Origin: an uncultured Roseburia sp. | GTDB lineage: Bacteria; Bacillota; Clostridia; Lachnospirales; Lachnospiraceae | DNA: 24,757 nt | Assembly (NCBI GenBank): GCA_900548205.1 | Contig: URJS01000032.1 | Coordinates: 1 to 24,757, forward strand | Reading direction: 5' to 3' | In this document: piece after piece, positions 1 through 6,324 of the stretch | Layout of the letters: the number at the start of each line of letters is the position of its first letter | Numbering within the stretch: the first letter of the stretch is position 1 | Notes under the pieces: generated by a model | Database searches by the model: none | Told to the model about the DNA's origin: nothing | What the model saw: the letters and a program-made list of their open reading frames with translations, nothing else | Program-made: the position numbers and the translations under genes

Positions 1-10
1 CAATAAATAA

Positions 11-60
11 AAAAGAGCGGAACTATGGGATTCATAGAGTTTCCGAGACCGCTCTTTTAT
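11..60. terminator. Bidirectional hairpin terminator at the left edge
   Basis: A 10-bp perfect stem pairs AAAAGAGCGG (11-20) with CCGCTCTTTT (49-58). A shorter inner stem, CTATG/CATAG, lies inside it (23-27 and 33-37). On the plus strand the stem runs into TTTTATTATAA; on the minus strand it runs into a longer T-rich tract (positions 1-14 reversed), so it can stop transcription from either side. The gene it serves is probably outside the window to the left. The first ATG of the following permease frame lies inside this hairpin, which argues against that codon being a real start. Confidence 0.6.
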
Positions 61-1596
61 TATAATCCCAGATTTCCGCTTCCGGCGAGACTGATGTTTG
101 GGGCGAATCTTTTGTTTCCGCCAGTCACGCTTTTGTGGGCAATGTTCTGCGCAGTTTCAAAAAAGCGGCGAAACATCTTTGTGATTCTCCGGGGGCTTGT
201 GCCGTGCGCTCTGTGCAGCACACTGGGGGCAGCCAGCGTCGCTCCGGTACAGCAGGAGTTTTATCTGTCGCTCGGGGCGGGCATGATGAATCAGTATCTG
301 ATGTTTCTGGTGGCGGATGTGCTGTTTTTGATCTGCGCAGTCATCTGCCTTTTGAGCCGTGCGATCGGGCTCTGGAAGGAAAAAGTGAGAGTGTATACAT
401 ACAGCGGTTGCAATCTGTTCTTTTTCGGGCAGCTTCTCTCGAAACTTGCGACGACGACAAAGACAATGTCGGTCATCTGCATGACGCTTGTGGCGGCAGT
501 GTTTCTGTTTGTGGCGGCTCCGGTGCTCAGCCGGTGGAGCTTTGGGTATCTGGATTCGCGTTCCATGTATGACGTGCAGATTTCAAGCGATTATCACAAT
601 GTATCTGACGAAAGGGATCTGCAGTTGGGGGATTATGAGGAAGTCACGGAGTTTTTCCGAGAGCAGGGGATCGCGGTGGAGGCAGACGTGACGGTACCGC
701 TATATCTTCCGCAGCGGGAAAGCTTCCACGACAGGGAAAAGCTTGATTTCCCTGCGGTGGCAATCTCGCTCGGCGATTACAACGCAATACGGGAAATGCT
801 TGGGCTAAGCCCGGTCCGGCTTGGGGAAACGGAGTTTACAACGCAGTGGCATCTGGCGGCGGAGGATGAGGAGCGGGAGGAATTTCTGCGGAACAACAAG
901 AGCGTTTCCACGGATGCGGGGGAGCTGACGGCTGCCACCACTTTCTATTATAACGACACAATGGGAGAGACTCTCTATAATCGCTATACAAGATTTATTT
1001 ATGTTTTTCCGGATGCTGTCTGCGAAAAGCTGCTTCCTGTGAATCAGAAACGCTATATTATGACGAAAGAGCCGATTTCCTATGCGCAGGCGCGCGCGTT
1101 GGAGCAAGCGTTTTCTGAGGTGTACGCGGAGGAATCGGAGGACGGAATGGAATATTTTATCCGGCTTCGGACGCTGCAGGTCAACAGTACCAAGGGAAGT
1201 GCGTTCCTTATGGAGTCCATGATGATCTACGGCGCCGTCGTGCTGATGGTCATCTGTCTGACGATCCTCTCGCTGCAGCAGCTTCTGGATCTGGATCAGC
1301 ACAGATACCGTTTTGGTGTGCTCCGGAAGCTGGGAGCGGATGAAAAGACCATTGGCACGCTGGTGCTTGGGCAGCTTGGCGTCTGGTTTGGGATACCGGT
1401 TGTGCTTGCCATACTGGTGTCCGCTGTGATCCTCGCCTATTTCCTGCAGACGGTGTCCGTCGAGCTTGCCGCCTATGTCGGTATGGGAGCGGTGGGAGCA
1501 CAGATCCTTAAGACTGTGGGGATTTTTCTCGTGTTGTTTCTGGCGTATTTCTTAAGTACCGGAATGCTGTTTCGGAGGGCGGTTGCAAAGAGATAG
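25..1596 (+). pseudogene. BceB/FtsX-type ABC transporter permease, N-terminal half missing
   Basis: The frame encodes the C-terminal part of a BceB-like permease of the peptide-antibiotic resistance type. Visible are about four hydrophobic segments before residue 170, a large extracytoplasmic domain (about 175-390), and three C-terminal membrane helices (about 393-415, 448-472, 492-515). The segment NLFFFGQLLSKL followed by KTMSVICM matches the part of BceB proteins just before the large external domain, which normally sits after about 280 residues; here it is near residue 130-150. Roughly the first FtsX half is therefore absent. The only ATG near the 5' end lies within a terminator hairpin, has no good Shine-Dalgarno site, and an in-frame stop lies at 4-6. 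No partner ATPase gene is visible. I read it as a 5'-truncated remnant; a start outside the usual codons, or an upstream frameshift beyond the window edge, cannot be excluded. Confidence 0.65.
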
Positions 1597-1646
1597 GGGG
1601 CCGCGGATGCAGACAGAAAAAGAGAAGCGGACAAGTACAAAGGTAC

Positions 1647-1674
1647 TAGACAATTCTGCGGATTATGGTATAAT
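1647..1674 (+). promoter_or_regulatory. Sigma-A-type promoter for the DUF4234 gene
   Basis: TAGACA (1647-1652) is spaced 16 bp from a perfect TATAAT (1669-1674), 33 bp before the ATG at 1708. A small inverted repeat, AGTAC/GTACT (1634-1647), abuts the -35 box and could be a regulator site. The gene has a good ribosome site (AAGGAGAAAGG) just before its start. Confidence 0.65.
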
Positions 1675-1707
1675 TTTCTTAATAACAAGAAGCAAAGGAG
1701 AAAGGTT

Positions 1708-2045
1708 ATGATTCAACAGAGAAGCATTGCGGTATGTATTATTTTGACGATTGTTACTTGCGGTATTTATGGGCTGTATTGGTTTATTTGTCTTACGAAT
1801 GATGCCAATACCGCATCCAACACGTTTGGAACGTCCGGGGGTATGGCGGTACTTTTAACGATTGTCACCTGCGGGATCTATGGTCTTTACTGGGCGTATA
1901 AGCAAGGGGAAAGATCGATGCTGCAAAGGCAAATCGTGGAGTAGCGTCCGGAAACAGCGGCATTCTGTATTTAATACTCAGCATTTTTGGCTTGGGCATT
2001 GTGGCATGGGCTCTGATGCAGAACGAGTTAAATCAGATGGCGTAA
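1708..2045 (+). pseudogene. DUF4234 membrane protein, single-base frameshift
   Basis: The intact part reads as a small DUF4234 protein with two near-identical membrane hairpins, each ending in the motif LTIVTCGIYGLYW (residues about 12-25 and 49-62). In this frame it ends at 1944 after 78 residues. Re-reading one base at the GGGGAAAG run (1906-1913), a -1 shift, continues the family pattern: KIDAAKANRGV, then NSGILYLILSIFGLG and IVAWALMQNEL, to a stop at 2043-2045. The whole gene would be about 112 residues. One missing A in the run explains the break. It may be a true mutation, a sequencing error, or less likely translational slippage, since the run is not a classical X-XXY-YYZ site. It sits 4 bp before the DUF2752 gene, so the two form a likely operon. 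Function unknown. Confidence 0.75.
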
Positions 2046-2049
2046 TAGG

Positions 2050-2424
2050 ATGAAAAAGAGGTTTTTAAAGGCTGCGGGCTGCATGGTCCTGCTTCTTACA
2101 GCAGGGCTCGGCTACGCAGCCTTTGTGCAGAAAACGGGTTGGGCGATTCCGTGCCTGTTTCGTGAGGTGACAGGGTATCTTTGTCCGGGCTGCGGCGTTA
2201 CGCGGATGTGTCTGTCGTTGCTACAGCTTGATTTTGCCGCGGCATTTTCATACAATCCTGCGCTTTTTTTGCTGACGCCCATTTTTGCAGTCATATTTGT
2301 TCCTTATCTTGCCCATTACATCAGGAGCGGGAAATGGGAGTTAAGCCGTGCGCAAAATTTAATGCTTTATGTTTGTATCGCGGCGCTGCTTGTGTTTGGG
2401 GTGGCACGCAATTTTGTTTTTTAA
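2050..2424 (+). CDS. DUF2752 domain membrane protein
   Basis: A 124-residue protein with three predicted membrane helices (about 8-25, 72-92, 103-121). The DUF2752 signature is clear: CPGCGVTRM (residues about 45-53), then the LLQLDFAAAFSYNP region. The CPGCG pair of cysteines is conserved in the family, whose function is not known. Its ATG overlaps the end region of the frameshifted DUF4234 gene; DUF4234 and DUF2752 genes commonly sit side by side in Clostridia. No dedicated promoter is seen, so it is probably co-transcribed from 1647. Confidence 0.85.
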   Translation: MKKRFLKAAGCMVLLLTAGLGYAAFVQKTGWAIPCLFREVTGYLCPGCGVTRMCLSLLQLDFAAAFSYNPALFLLTPIFAVIFVPYLAHYIRSGKWELSRAQNLMLYVCIAALLVFGVARNFVF

Positions 2425-2448
2425 TGTAGGAGGTCTGTCATTTCCCGG

Positions 2449-2565
2449 ATGAAAGAAAAATGCTTCGTTTATAGAAAAGTTCTGTACGGCGTCACCTGTG
2501 AGACGCGGCATCGGATGATCGGTGCAGGAACAGAACAGAGCTCATTTCCATATCATAAAGTGTAA
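2449..2565 (+). CDS. Possible 38-residue peptide, unrecognised
   Basis: A strong AGGAGGT site (2428-2434) directly after the DUF2752 stop has no annotated start behind it. An ATG at 2449 opens a 38-codon frame ending at 2565, shortly before the GH25 gene. The peptide is not hydrophobic and carries two cysteines (residues 5 and 17). The 14-nt gap between ribosome site and ATG is longer than usual, and no family is recognised, so this is a weak call. Confidence 0.2.
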   Translation: MKEKCFVYRKVLYGVTCETRHRMIGAGTEQSSFPYHKV

Positions 2566-2586
2566 GGAACAAGAGGACGTGAGACA

Positions 2587-3216
2587 GTGAACGGCATAGA
2601 TGTAAGCAAGTGGCAGGGGGCGATTGACTTTGCGGCAGTAAAATGCGCCGGGATAGAGCTTGTATATCTAAAGGCAAGCGAGGGAATGAACAAGCGAGAC
2701 CCGTATTTTTATCGGAATTATGCAAATGCAACAGCAGAGGGTCTGCCTGTCGGTTTTTATCATTATCTGACAGCAAAAAATGAGGCTGATGCAAGGGCGG
2801 AGGCGTATCATTTTATAGAAATGACGGAGGGGCTGGTCAATGATGCAAGGCTTGTCATGGGTATGGAGGATGTTACAGGATTAAGCCGCGCGCAGGTGCA
2901 TGCGGTCGCGGAGGCGTTTCTTCGTGCAGTGATAGAATATAGCGGGAAATCTCCGGCAATCTATGTGGGGGCAGACACGGCGCGGCTGTTTGATGAAAGA
3001 TTTGCGGCTTATCCATTGTGGATTGCACAGTACGATGTGGAAGAACCGGACATGGACAATGTGTGGGAGACATGGGCGGGCTGGCAGTACACAGACCGGG
3101 GACGCGTTGCCGGGATTCAGGTGTGGGTTGACCGGAATGTTTTCCGGGAGACGATGCTGGAGGAGGTACGGACTGCGATCAGGAGGCGCATCAAGTATGA
3201 CGCATGGCGATTGTAA
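2587..3216 (+). CDS. Glycoside hydrolase family 25 (lysozyme-like) protein, altered active site
   Basis: GH25 enzymes cleave the MurNAc-GlcNAc bond of peptidoglycan. The 209-residue protein is a single GH25 domain: MNGIDVSKWQGAIDF at the start (Asp5 is the conserved strand-1 acid), KASEG at 29-33, GFYHY at 56-60, WIAQYD, and WQYTDRG near the end. The usual catalytic DxE on the fourth strand reads GME here (Gly92, Met93, Glu94), so the first acid is missing while the glutamate remains. There is no signal peptide and no cell-wall-binding repeat, so secretion would need another route (holin or lysis), or the protein is inactive or a binder. The start is GTG with an AAGAGG site 10 nt upstream; beginning further upstream adds no family sequence. 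Confidence 0.85.
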   Translation: MNGIDVSKWQGAIDFAAVKCAGIELVYLKASEGMNKRDPYFYRNYANATAEGLPVGFYHYLTAKNEADARAEAYHFIEMTEGLVNDARLVMGMEDVTGLSRAQVHAVAEAFLRAVIEYSGKSPAIYVGADTARLFDERFAAYPLWIAQYDVEEPDMDNVWETWAGWQYTDRGRVAGIQVWVDRNVFRETMLEEVRTAIRRRIKYDAWRL

Positions 3217-3264
3217 TATTATGGCTGGTTTCCGGCGTATGCAGCAAGGCTTAAAATTTACCGC

Positions 3265-3306
3265 TTGACACTTTGTATCATACGAACTAATATAAATAAT
3301 ACAAAG
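3265..3306 (+). promoter_or_regulatory. Promoter with overlapping inverted-repeat operator for the GntR operon
   Basis: TTGACA (3265-3270), a 17-bp spacer and TAATAT (3288-3293) form a near-consensus promoter 30 bp before the repressor start. A perfect 8-bp inverted repeat, CTTTGTAT (3271-3278) and ATACAAAG (3299-3306), brackets the -10 box, with half-sites about 28 bp apart. This layout is what one expects for autoregulation by the YtrA-type repressor encoded directly downstream. Confidence 0.75.
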
Positions 3307-3323
3307 AGAGGGGAAGGTGCGGC

Positions 3324-3701
3324 ATGGTACTTGTGATTGATGACAGTTCAGACATACCGATTTATCAGCAGCTGCGCAATCAGATCGTGATGGGAATTTC
3401 TGACGGCAGATTAAAGCCGGGAGAGCAGCTTCCAACGGTGCGTGCGCTCGCAGAGGAGATAGGTGTCAATGCCATGACGGTAAATAAGGCATACCAGCTG
3501 TTAAAGCAGGAAGGGTACATTGTCACAGAGCGCAGAAATGGTGCGAGGGTTAGCCGGGAATTTGGCGGTGACGGACAGCTTTCGCCGGAGGCGGCAGAGA
3601 CGCTGCGGCGGATCATCTCGGAGGCGAAGCTGGCAGGGATGACGCAGGAGGAGTTTGCCGCCCTTTGCAGAAGTCATTTTGAGCGGAGGGAGGGGGAATG
3701 A
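3324..3701 (+). CDS. GntR-family transcriptional regulator, YtrA subfamily
   Basis: A 125-residue regulator with an N-terminal winged helix-turn-helix (about residues 10-78: IPIYQQLRNQI, LPTVRALAEEIGVNAMTVNKAYQLLKQEGYI). It has only a short helical tail instead of a FadR or HutC effector domain, which is typical of YtrA-type repressors. These usually control the membrane proteins encoded behind them. A ribosome site, GAGGGGAAGG, precedes the ATG. The stop overlaps the region of the next start (2-nt spacing), so the two genes are translationally coupled. Confidence 0.9.
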   Translation: MVLVIDDSSDIPIYQQLRNQIVMGISDGRLKPGEQLPTVRALAEEIGVNAMTVNKAYQLLKQEGYIVTERRNGARVSREFGGDGQLSPEAAETLRRIISEAKLAGMTQEEFAALCRSHFERREGE

Positions 3702-3702
3702 T

Positions 3703-5115
3703 ATGGTAGTTCAGATCATATTTTTTGTTACCATGTATCCGATATTGTTTTTGATGTATTTTTTCCTGCGGCCGGCAGGAGAGCTCAAAAACGGCTATTG
3801 CTTTGCCGTTGGCATGAAAGAGGAATGGATGGAGCAGCAGGAGGTCGTAGAAATTCAGAAGTGGTACAGGCAGCAGATGAAACGGCAGCTGTTGGTTCTG
3901 GCGCTGATCCCTTTTGTGACGTGGGTGCTCCCGGGCTTTGCCATTCCACTTACAGTGTGGATGCTTTGGATGGTTGCAGTCTGTATACTGCCGATGATTC
4001 CCGTGGCGCGAGCAAACGGCAGATTAAAGCGGTGGAAACGCGCGCAGGGATTTTCGACCTCTGTTTTCAGTGAGACTTACACAGAGATGAAAAATGCCGG
4101 TGCGGTGCGCAGGGTGAAGCTGCTGGCGTTTCTGATCCCCATGCTGCTCTCCGGCGCGGTGGCGGCAGGGAGCCTCGCCTATTTTGGCAGGCGGGATCTC
4201 CCGGCATATGGTGTGGTTGTCGTGTCCTTTGCCCTGATCACGGCTTTGTGCTACGTCGTGGCATTGTGGATGGACAGACAGAAAACGCAGGTCATCAGCA
4301 GCGACAGCGACGTCAATGTAAATTACACGCGCGCGAAGAAAAGTCTCTGGAAAAGTACATGGCTTTGGATGGCGTGGACGAATACGGCGTACACGGCGGC
4401 GACGGCAGTGGTGTTTGTGATCGATCGTTCCACGGTGGGGGGACTGGTCTGGGCAACGCTGGTCTATACGGCGGCTCTGGTGGCGTTACTGTTTTTGCAT
4501 ATGAAAAAGAGTGACAGGATTGAAGCGCGTTATGAGGAAAAGCGGCAAGAAGCCTATGATGCGGCTGTTTGGGATGACGCTTGGATCGGCGGTGTGATCT
4601 ATTACAATAAAAAGGATAAGCGCACGATAGTGTCGCAGCGCATTGGGATCGGTACGACTACGAATCTGGCGACGACGACGGGAAAGGTGCTTGACCTGAT
4701 CGGGCTTGTGATGCTGCTGGTCGTGATTCCGTTTTGCTGCATCTGGGTGATACTGGAGGAATTTACGCCATTACAGCTTGCGGTGGAGGGCGAGGCGCTT
4801 GTTGCACAGCATCTGGGGACTGCGTATGAGCTGCCGCTTGCTGAGATCGAGAAAATCACGCTCATAGAGGAATTGCCGCCGTTAAAGAAATTGAGCGGCA
4901 ATGGTATGGAAAATATTTATGAGGGGACGTTTCGGAATGAGGGAGAGCGGTGCGAGGTCTTTTTAAATCCGCAGAATGATATTTTCCTACAGATTGAGAC
5001 GGCGGAGGAAACCTATTACATGAGCGCGGCGGAGGATGCGGCGACGGAGGAGATTTATGAGGCTGTCAGAAGTAGGAAGCAGTTTGCAGGGGTCCTTGTG
5101 ACAGGTGGAGAATGA
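3703..5115 (+). CDS. DUF5808-domain multi-pass membrane protein
   Basis: A 470-residue integral membrane protein with helices at about 3-22, 62-80, 83-103, 137-160, 168-190, 222-240, 246-267 and 331-351. Between the last two lies the DUF5808 motif (about 290-323): WIGGVIYYNKKD followed by RIGIGTTTN. The C-terminal 100 residues resemble the small PH-like fold found in such proteins. DUF5808 proteins are typically encoded next to a YtrA-type GntR regulator, as here. The function is unknown; a role in envelope stress or an ABC-type exporter circuit is only a guess. The start at 3703 is chosen because a GGGAGGGGG site precedes it and the protein then begins with its first helix; a longer frame would overlap the repressor gene. 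Confidence 0.8.
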   Translation: MVVQIIFFVTMYPILFLMYFFLRPAGELKNGYCFAVGMKEEWMEQQEVVEIQKWYRQQMKRQLLVLALIPFVTWVLPGFAIPLTVWMLWMVAVCILPMIPVARANGRLKRWKRAQGFSTSVFSETYTEMKNAGAVRRVKLLAFLIPMLLSGAVAAGSLAYFGRRDLPAYGVVVVSFALITALCYVVALWMDRQKTQVISSDSDVNVNYTRAKKSLWKSTWLWMAWTNTAYTAATAVVFVIDRSTVGGLVWATLVYTAALVALLFLHMKKSDRIEARYEEKRQEAYDAAVWDDAWIGGVIYYNKKDKRTIVSQRIGIGTTTNLATTTGKVLDLIGLVMLLVVIPFCCIWVILEEFTPLQLAVEGEALVAQHLGTAYELPLAEIEKITLIEELPPLKKLSGNGMENIYEGTFRNEGERCEVFLNPQNDIFLQIETAEETYYMSAAEDAATEEIYEAVRSRKQFAGVLVTGGE

Positions 5116-5128
5116 CGAGGTACGAAGA

Positions 5129-6124
5129 ATGCAGTATTATATGGCGCCGATGGAGGGCTTGACCGGATATGTGTTCCGCAATGCCTACCAGAAGTATTAC
5201 GGCGGAATTGACAAATATTTTACCCCATTTTTGGGGAATAAAAGGATGAGCAGCAGAGAGAAAAATGATATTTTGCCGGAGCACAATGAGGGAATGTGTG
5301 TCGTTCCGCAGATTCTGGCAAACCGTGCGGAGGATTTTTTGTGCATTGCAAAGGCGTTGCAGGATTACGGCTACAAGGCAGTCAATCTGAATCTCGGCTG
5401 CCCGTCCGGCACGGTGACGGCAAAGCGAAGGGGCGCGGGATTTTTGGCATGTCCAGGGGAGCTTGCGGTTTTCTTGGATGAAATTTTTGAGAAATGTCCG
5501 CTTGCGGTTTCCATAAAGACGCGTGTCGGGGTGGAGAGCTCCGGGGAATGGGAGCAGCTGCTCGCACTTTATGAGAAATATCCGCTGGAGGAGCTGATCA
5601 TACATCCGCGTGCGCAGAAGGATTTTTATGAGAAGGGGATTCGTTTGGAGGCGTTTTCCTACGCCGCAGAGACAAGCCGGCTGCCGCTTTGTTACAATGG
5701 AGATATTGTAACGGCAGAGGATGCGCAGCGGCTGAGCCGGCAGTTTCCGCATGTGGAGCGTATGATGATCGGGCGGGGAATCCTAAAAAACCCTGCCCTG
5801 ATCCATGAAATACGGGGAGAGGGGGACGAGACGCCGGAACAAAAGAAGGAACGGCTGTTTGCATTTTGCGACTGTATTTTACAGGGCTATGCGCAGGTTA
5901 TGCAGGGGGATAAAAACACATTGTTTAAAATGAAGGAGCTGTGGGAATATCTGTCCAAGCAGTTTGTGTCGCCGGAGCGATATGTAAAGAAAATCAAAAA
6001 GAGTACGAGTATCCGGGAGTACGAGGCGATTGTCAGAGAGCTGTTTCATGTCTGTGCATGGAAAGAAGCTGTTGATTTTTCTGAAGAATGTTCTTGCAAA
6101 AATGAAAAAAGCATTGTAAGATAA
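5129..6124 (+). CDS. tRNA-dihydrouridine synthase (Dus family)
   Basis: A flavoenzyme that reduces uridine to dihydrouridine in tRNA D-loops using NAD(P)H. The TIM-barrel motifs are all present: MAPMEGLTGYVFR at the start, the NLNLGCPSGTVTAKRRGAG segment with the catalytic cysteine, KTRVG, the IIHPRAQKDFY histidine/arginine segment, YNGDI, and MIGRGILKNP. The 331-residue length fits the family. ATG 5129 is preferred over an in-frame GTG at 5105 because GACGAGG lies 8 nt before it. It follows the DUF5808 gene by 13 nt, so it is probably in the same operon. A promoter for the next unit lies inside its last codons. Which Dus subgroup (A, B or C) it belongs to cannot be settled by eye. Confidence 0.92.
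   Translation: MQYYMAPMEGLTGYVFRNAYQKYYGGIDKYFTPFLGNKRMSSREKNDILPEHNEGMCVVPQILANRAEDFLCIAKALQDYGYKAVNLNLGCPSGTVTAKRRGAGFLACPGELAVFLDEIFEKCPLAVSIKTRVGVESSGEWEQLLALYEKYPLEELIIHPRAQKDFYEKGIRLEAFSYAAETSRLPLCYNGDIVTAEDAQRLSRQFPHVERMMIGRGILKNPALIHEIRGEGDETPEQKKERLFAFCDCILQGYAQVMQGDKNTLFKMKELWEYLSKQFVSPERYVKKIKKSTSIREYEAIVRELFHVCAWKEAVDFSEECSCKNEKSIVR
6094..6122 (+). promoter_or_regulatory. Promoter P1 for the ZTP riboswitch-pflB transcript
   Basis: TTGCAA (6094-6099), a 17-bp spacer and TAAGAT (6117-6122) sit inside the end of the dus gene. Transcription would begin near 6129, almost exactly at the 5' strand of the riboswitch's first stem, which supports the call. Confidence 0.55.
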
Positions 6125-6126
6125 CA

Positions 6127-6223
6127 TTGTTATATGACTGACGGATAAGTGGAGAAACCACATGAAGTATAACAAGATGCTGCCGACCGTCTGGGCGAGA
6201 AGTGCCCGGATTGTCGGCTTTTT
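6127..6223 (+). promoter_or_regulatory. ZTP (pfl-motif) riboswitch with intrinsic terminator
   Basis: The RNA matches the ZTP/ZMP riboswitch plan. Stem P1 is TTGTTATA (6127-6134) with TATAACAA (6168-6175). The conserved TGACTGACGGA segment follows its 5' strand, then the GTGG-agaaa-CCAC hairpin (6149-6161). The conserved CGTCTGGGC pseudoknot segment (6188-6196) lies in the second domain. Stem GCCGAC (6182-6187) with GTCGGC (6213-6218) runs straight into TTTTT (6219-6223), forming a terminator that overlaps the ligand domain. ZMP/ZTP accumulates when 10-formyl-tetrahydrofolate is short; binding is expected to disrupt the terminator and switch on the downstream gene. Here that is pflB, whose product formate feeds formyl-tetrahydrofolate synthesis. 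pfl is the gene the motif was named after. Confidence 0.85.
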
Positions 6224-6243
6224 GTATGAAATCAGGTACAAGG

Positions 6244-6299
6244 TTGACGCCGTGGTGCTGCTATGGTATAGTCACGGTAGTTAGTTATAGCTAACTACC
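6244..6299 (+). promoter_or_regulatory. Second pflB promoter (P2) with a perfect inverted-repeat operator
   Basis: TTGACG (6244-6249), a 17-bp spacer and TATAGT (6267-6272) form a good promoter downstream of the riboswitch terminator, so transcripts from it escape ZTP control. The start region is covered by a perfect inverted repeat, GGTAGTTAG (6276-6284), 6 bp, CTAACTACC (6291-6299). The position over the transcription start suggests a repressor site. The regulator is not identifiable from the sequence; GTTAG/CTAAC half-sites loosely recall DtxR-type metal regulators, which is speculation. Confidence 0.7.
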
Positions 6300-6324
6300 A
6301 AAACAAAAAAGGAGGAAACGCAGA

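Noticed and set aside
1903..1914. Programmed -1 frameshift site in the DUF4234 gene
   Set aside because: The bases do not form the classical X-XXY-YYZ heptamer in the reading frame, and no clear downstream pseudoknot is seen, so a mutation or read error is more likely.
6276..6299. Rex (NADH/NAD+) operator before pflB
   Set aside because: The repeat does not resemble the TTGTGA/TCACAA half-sites of Rex.
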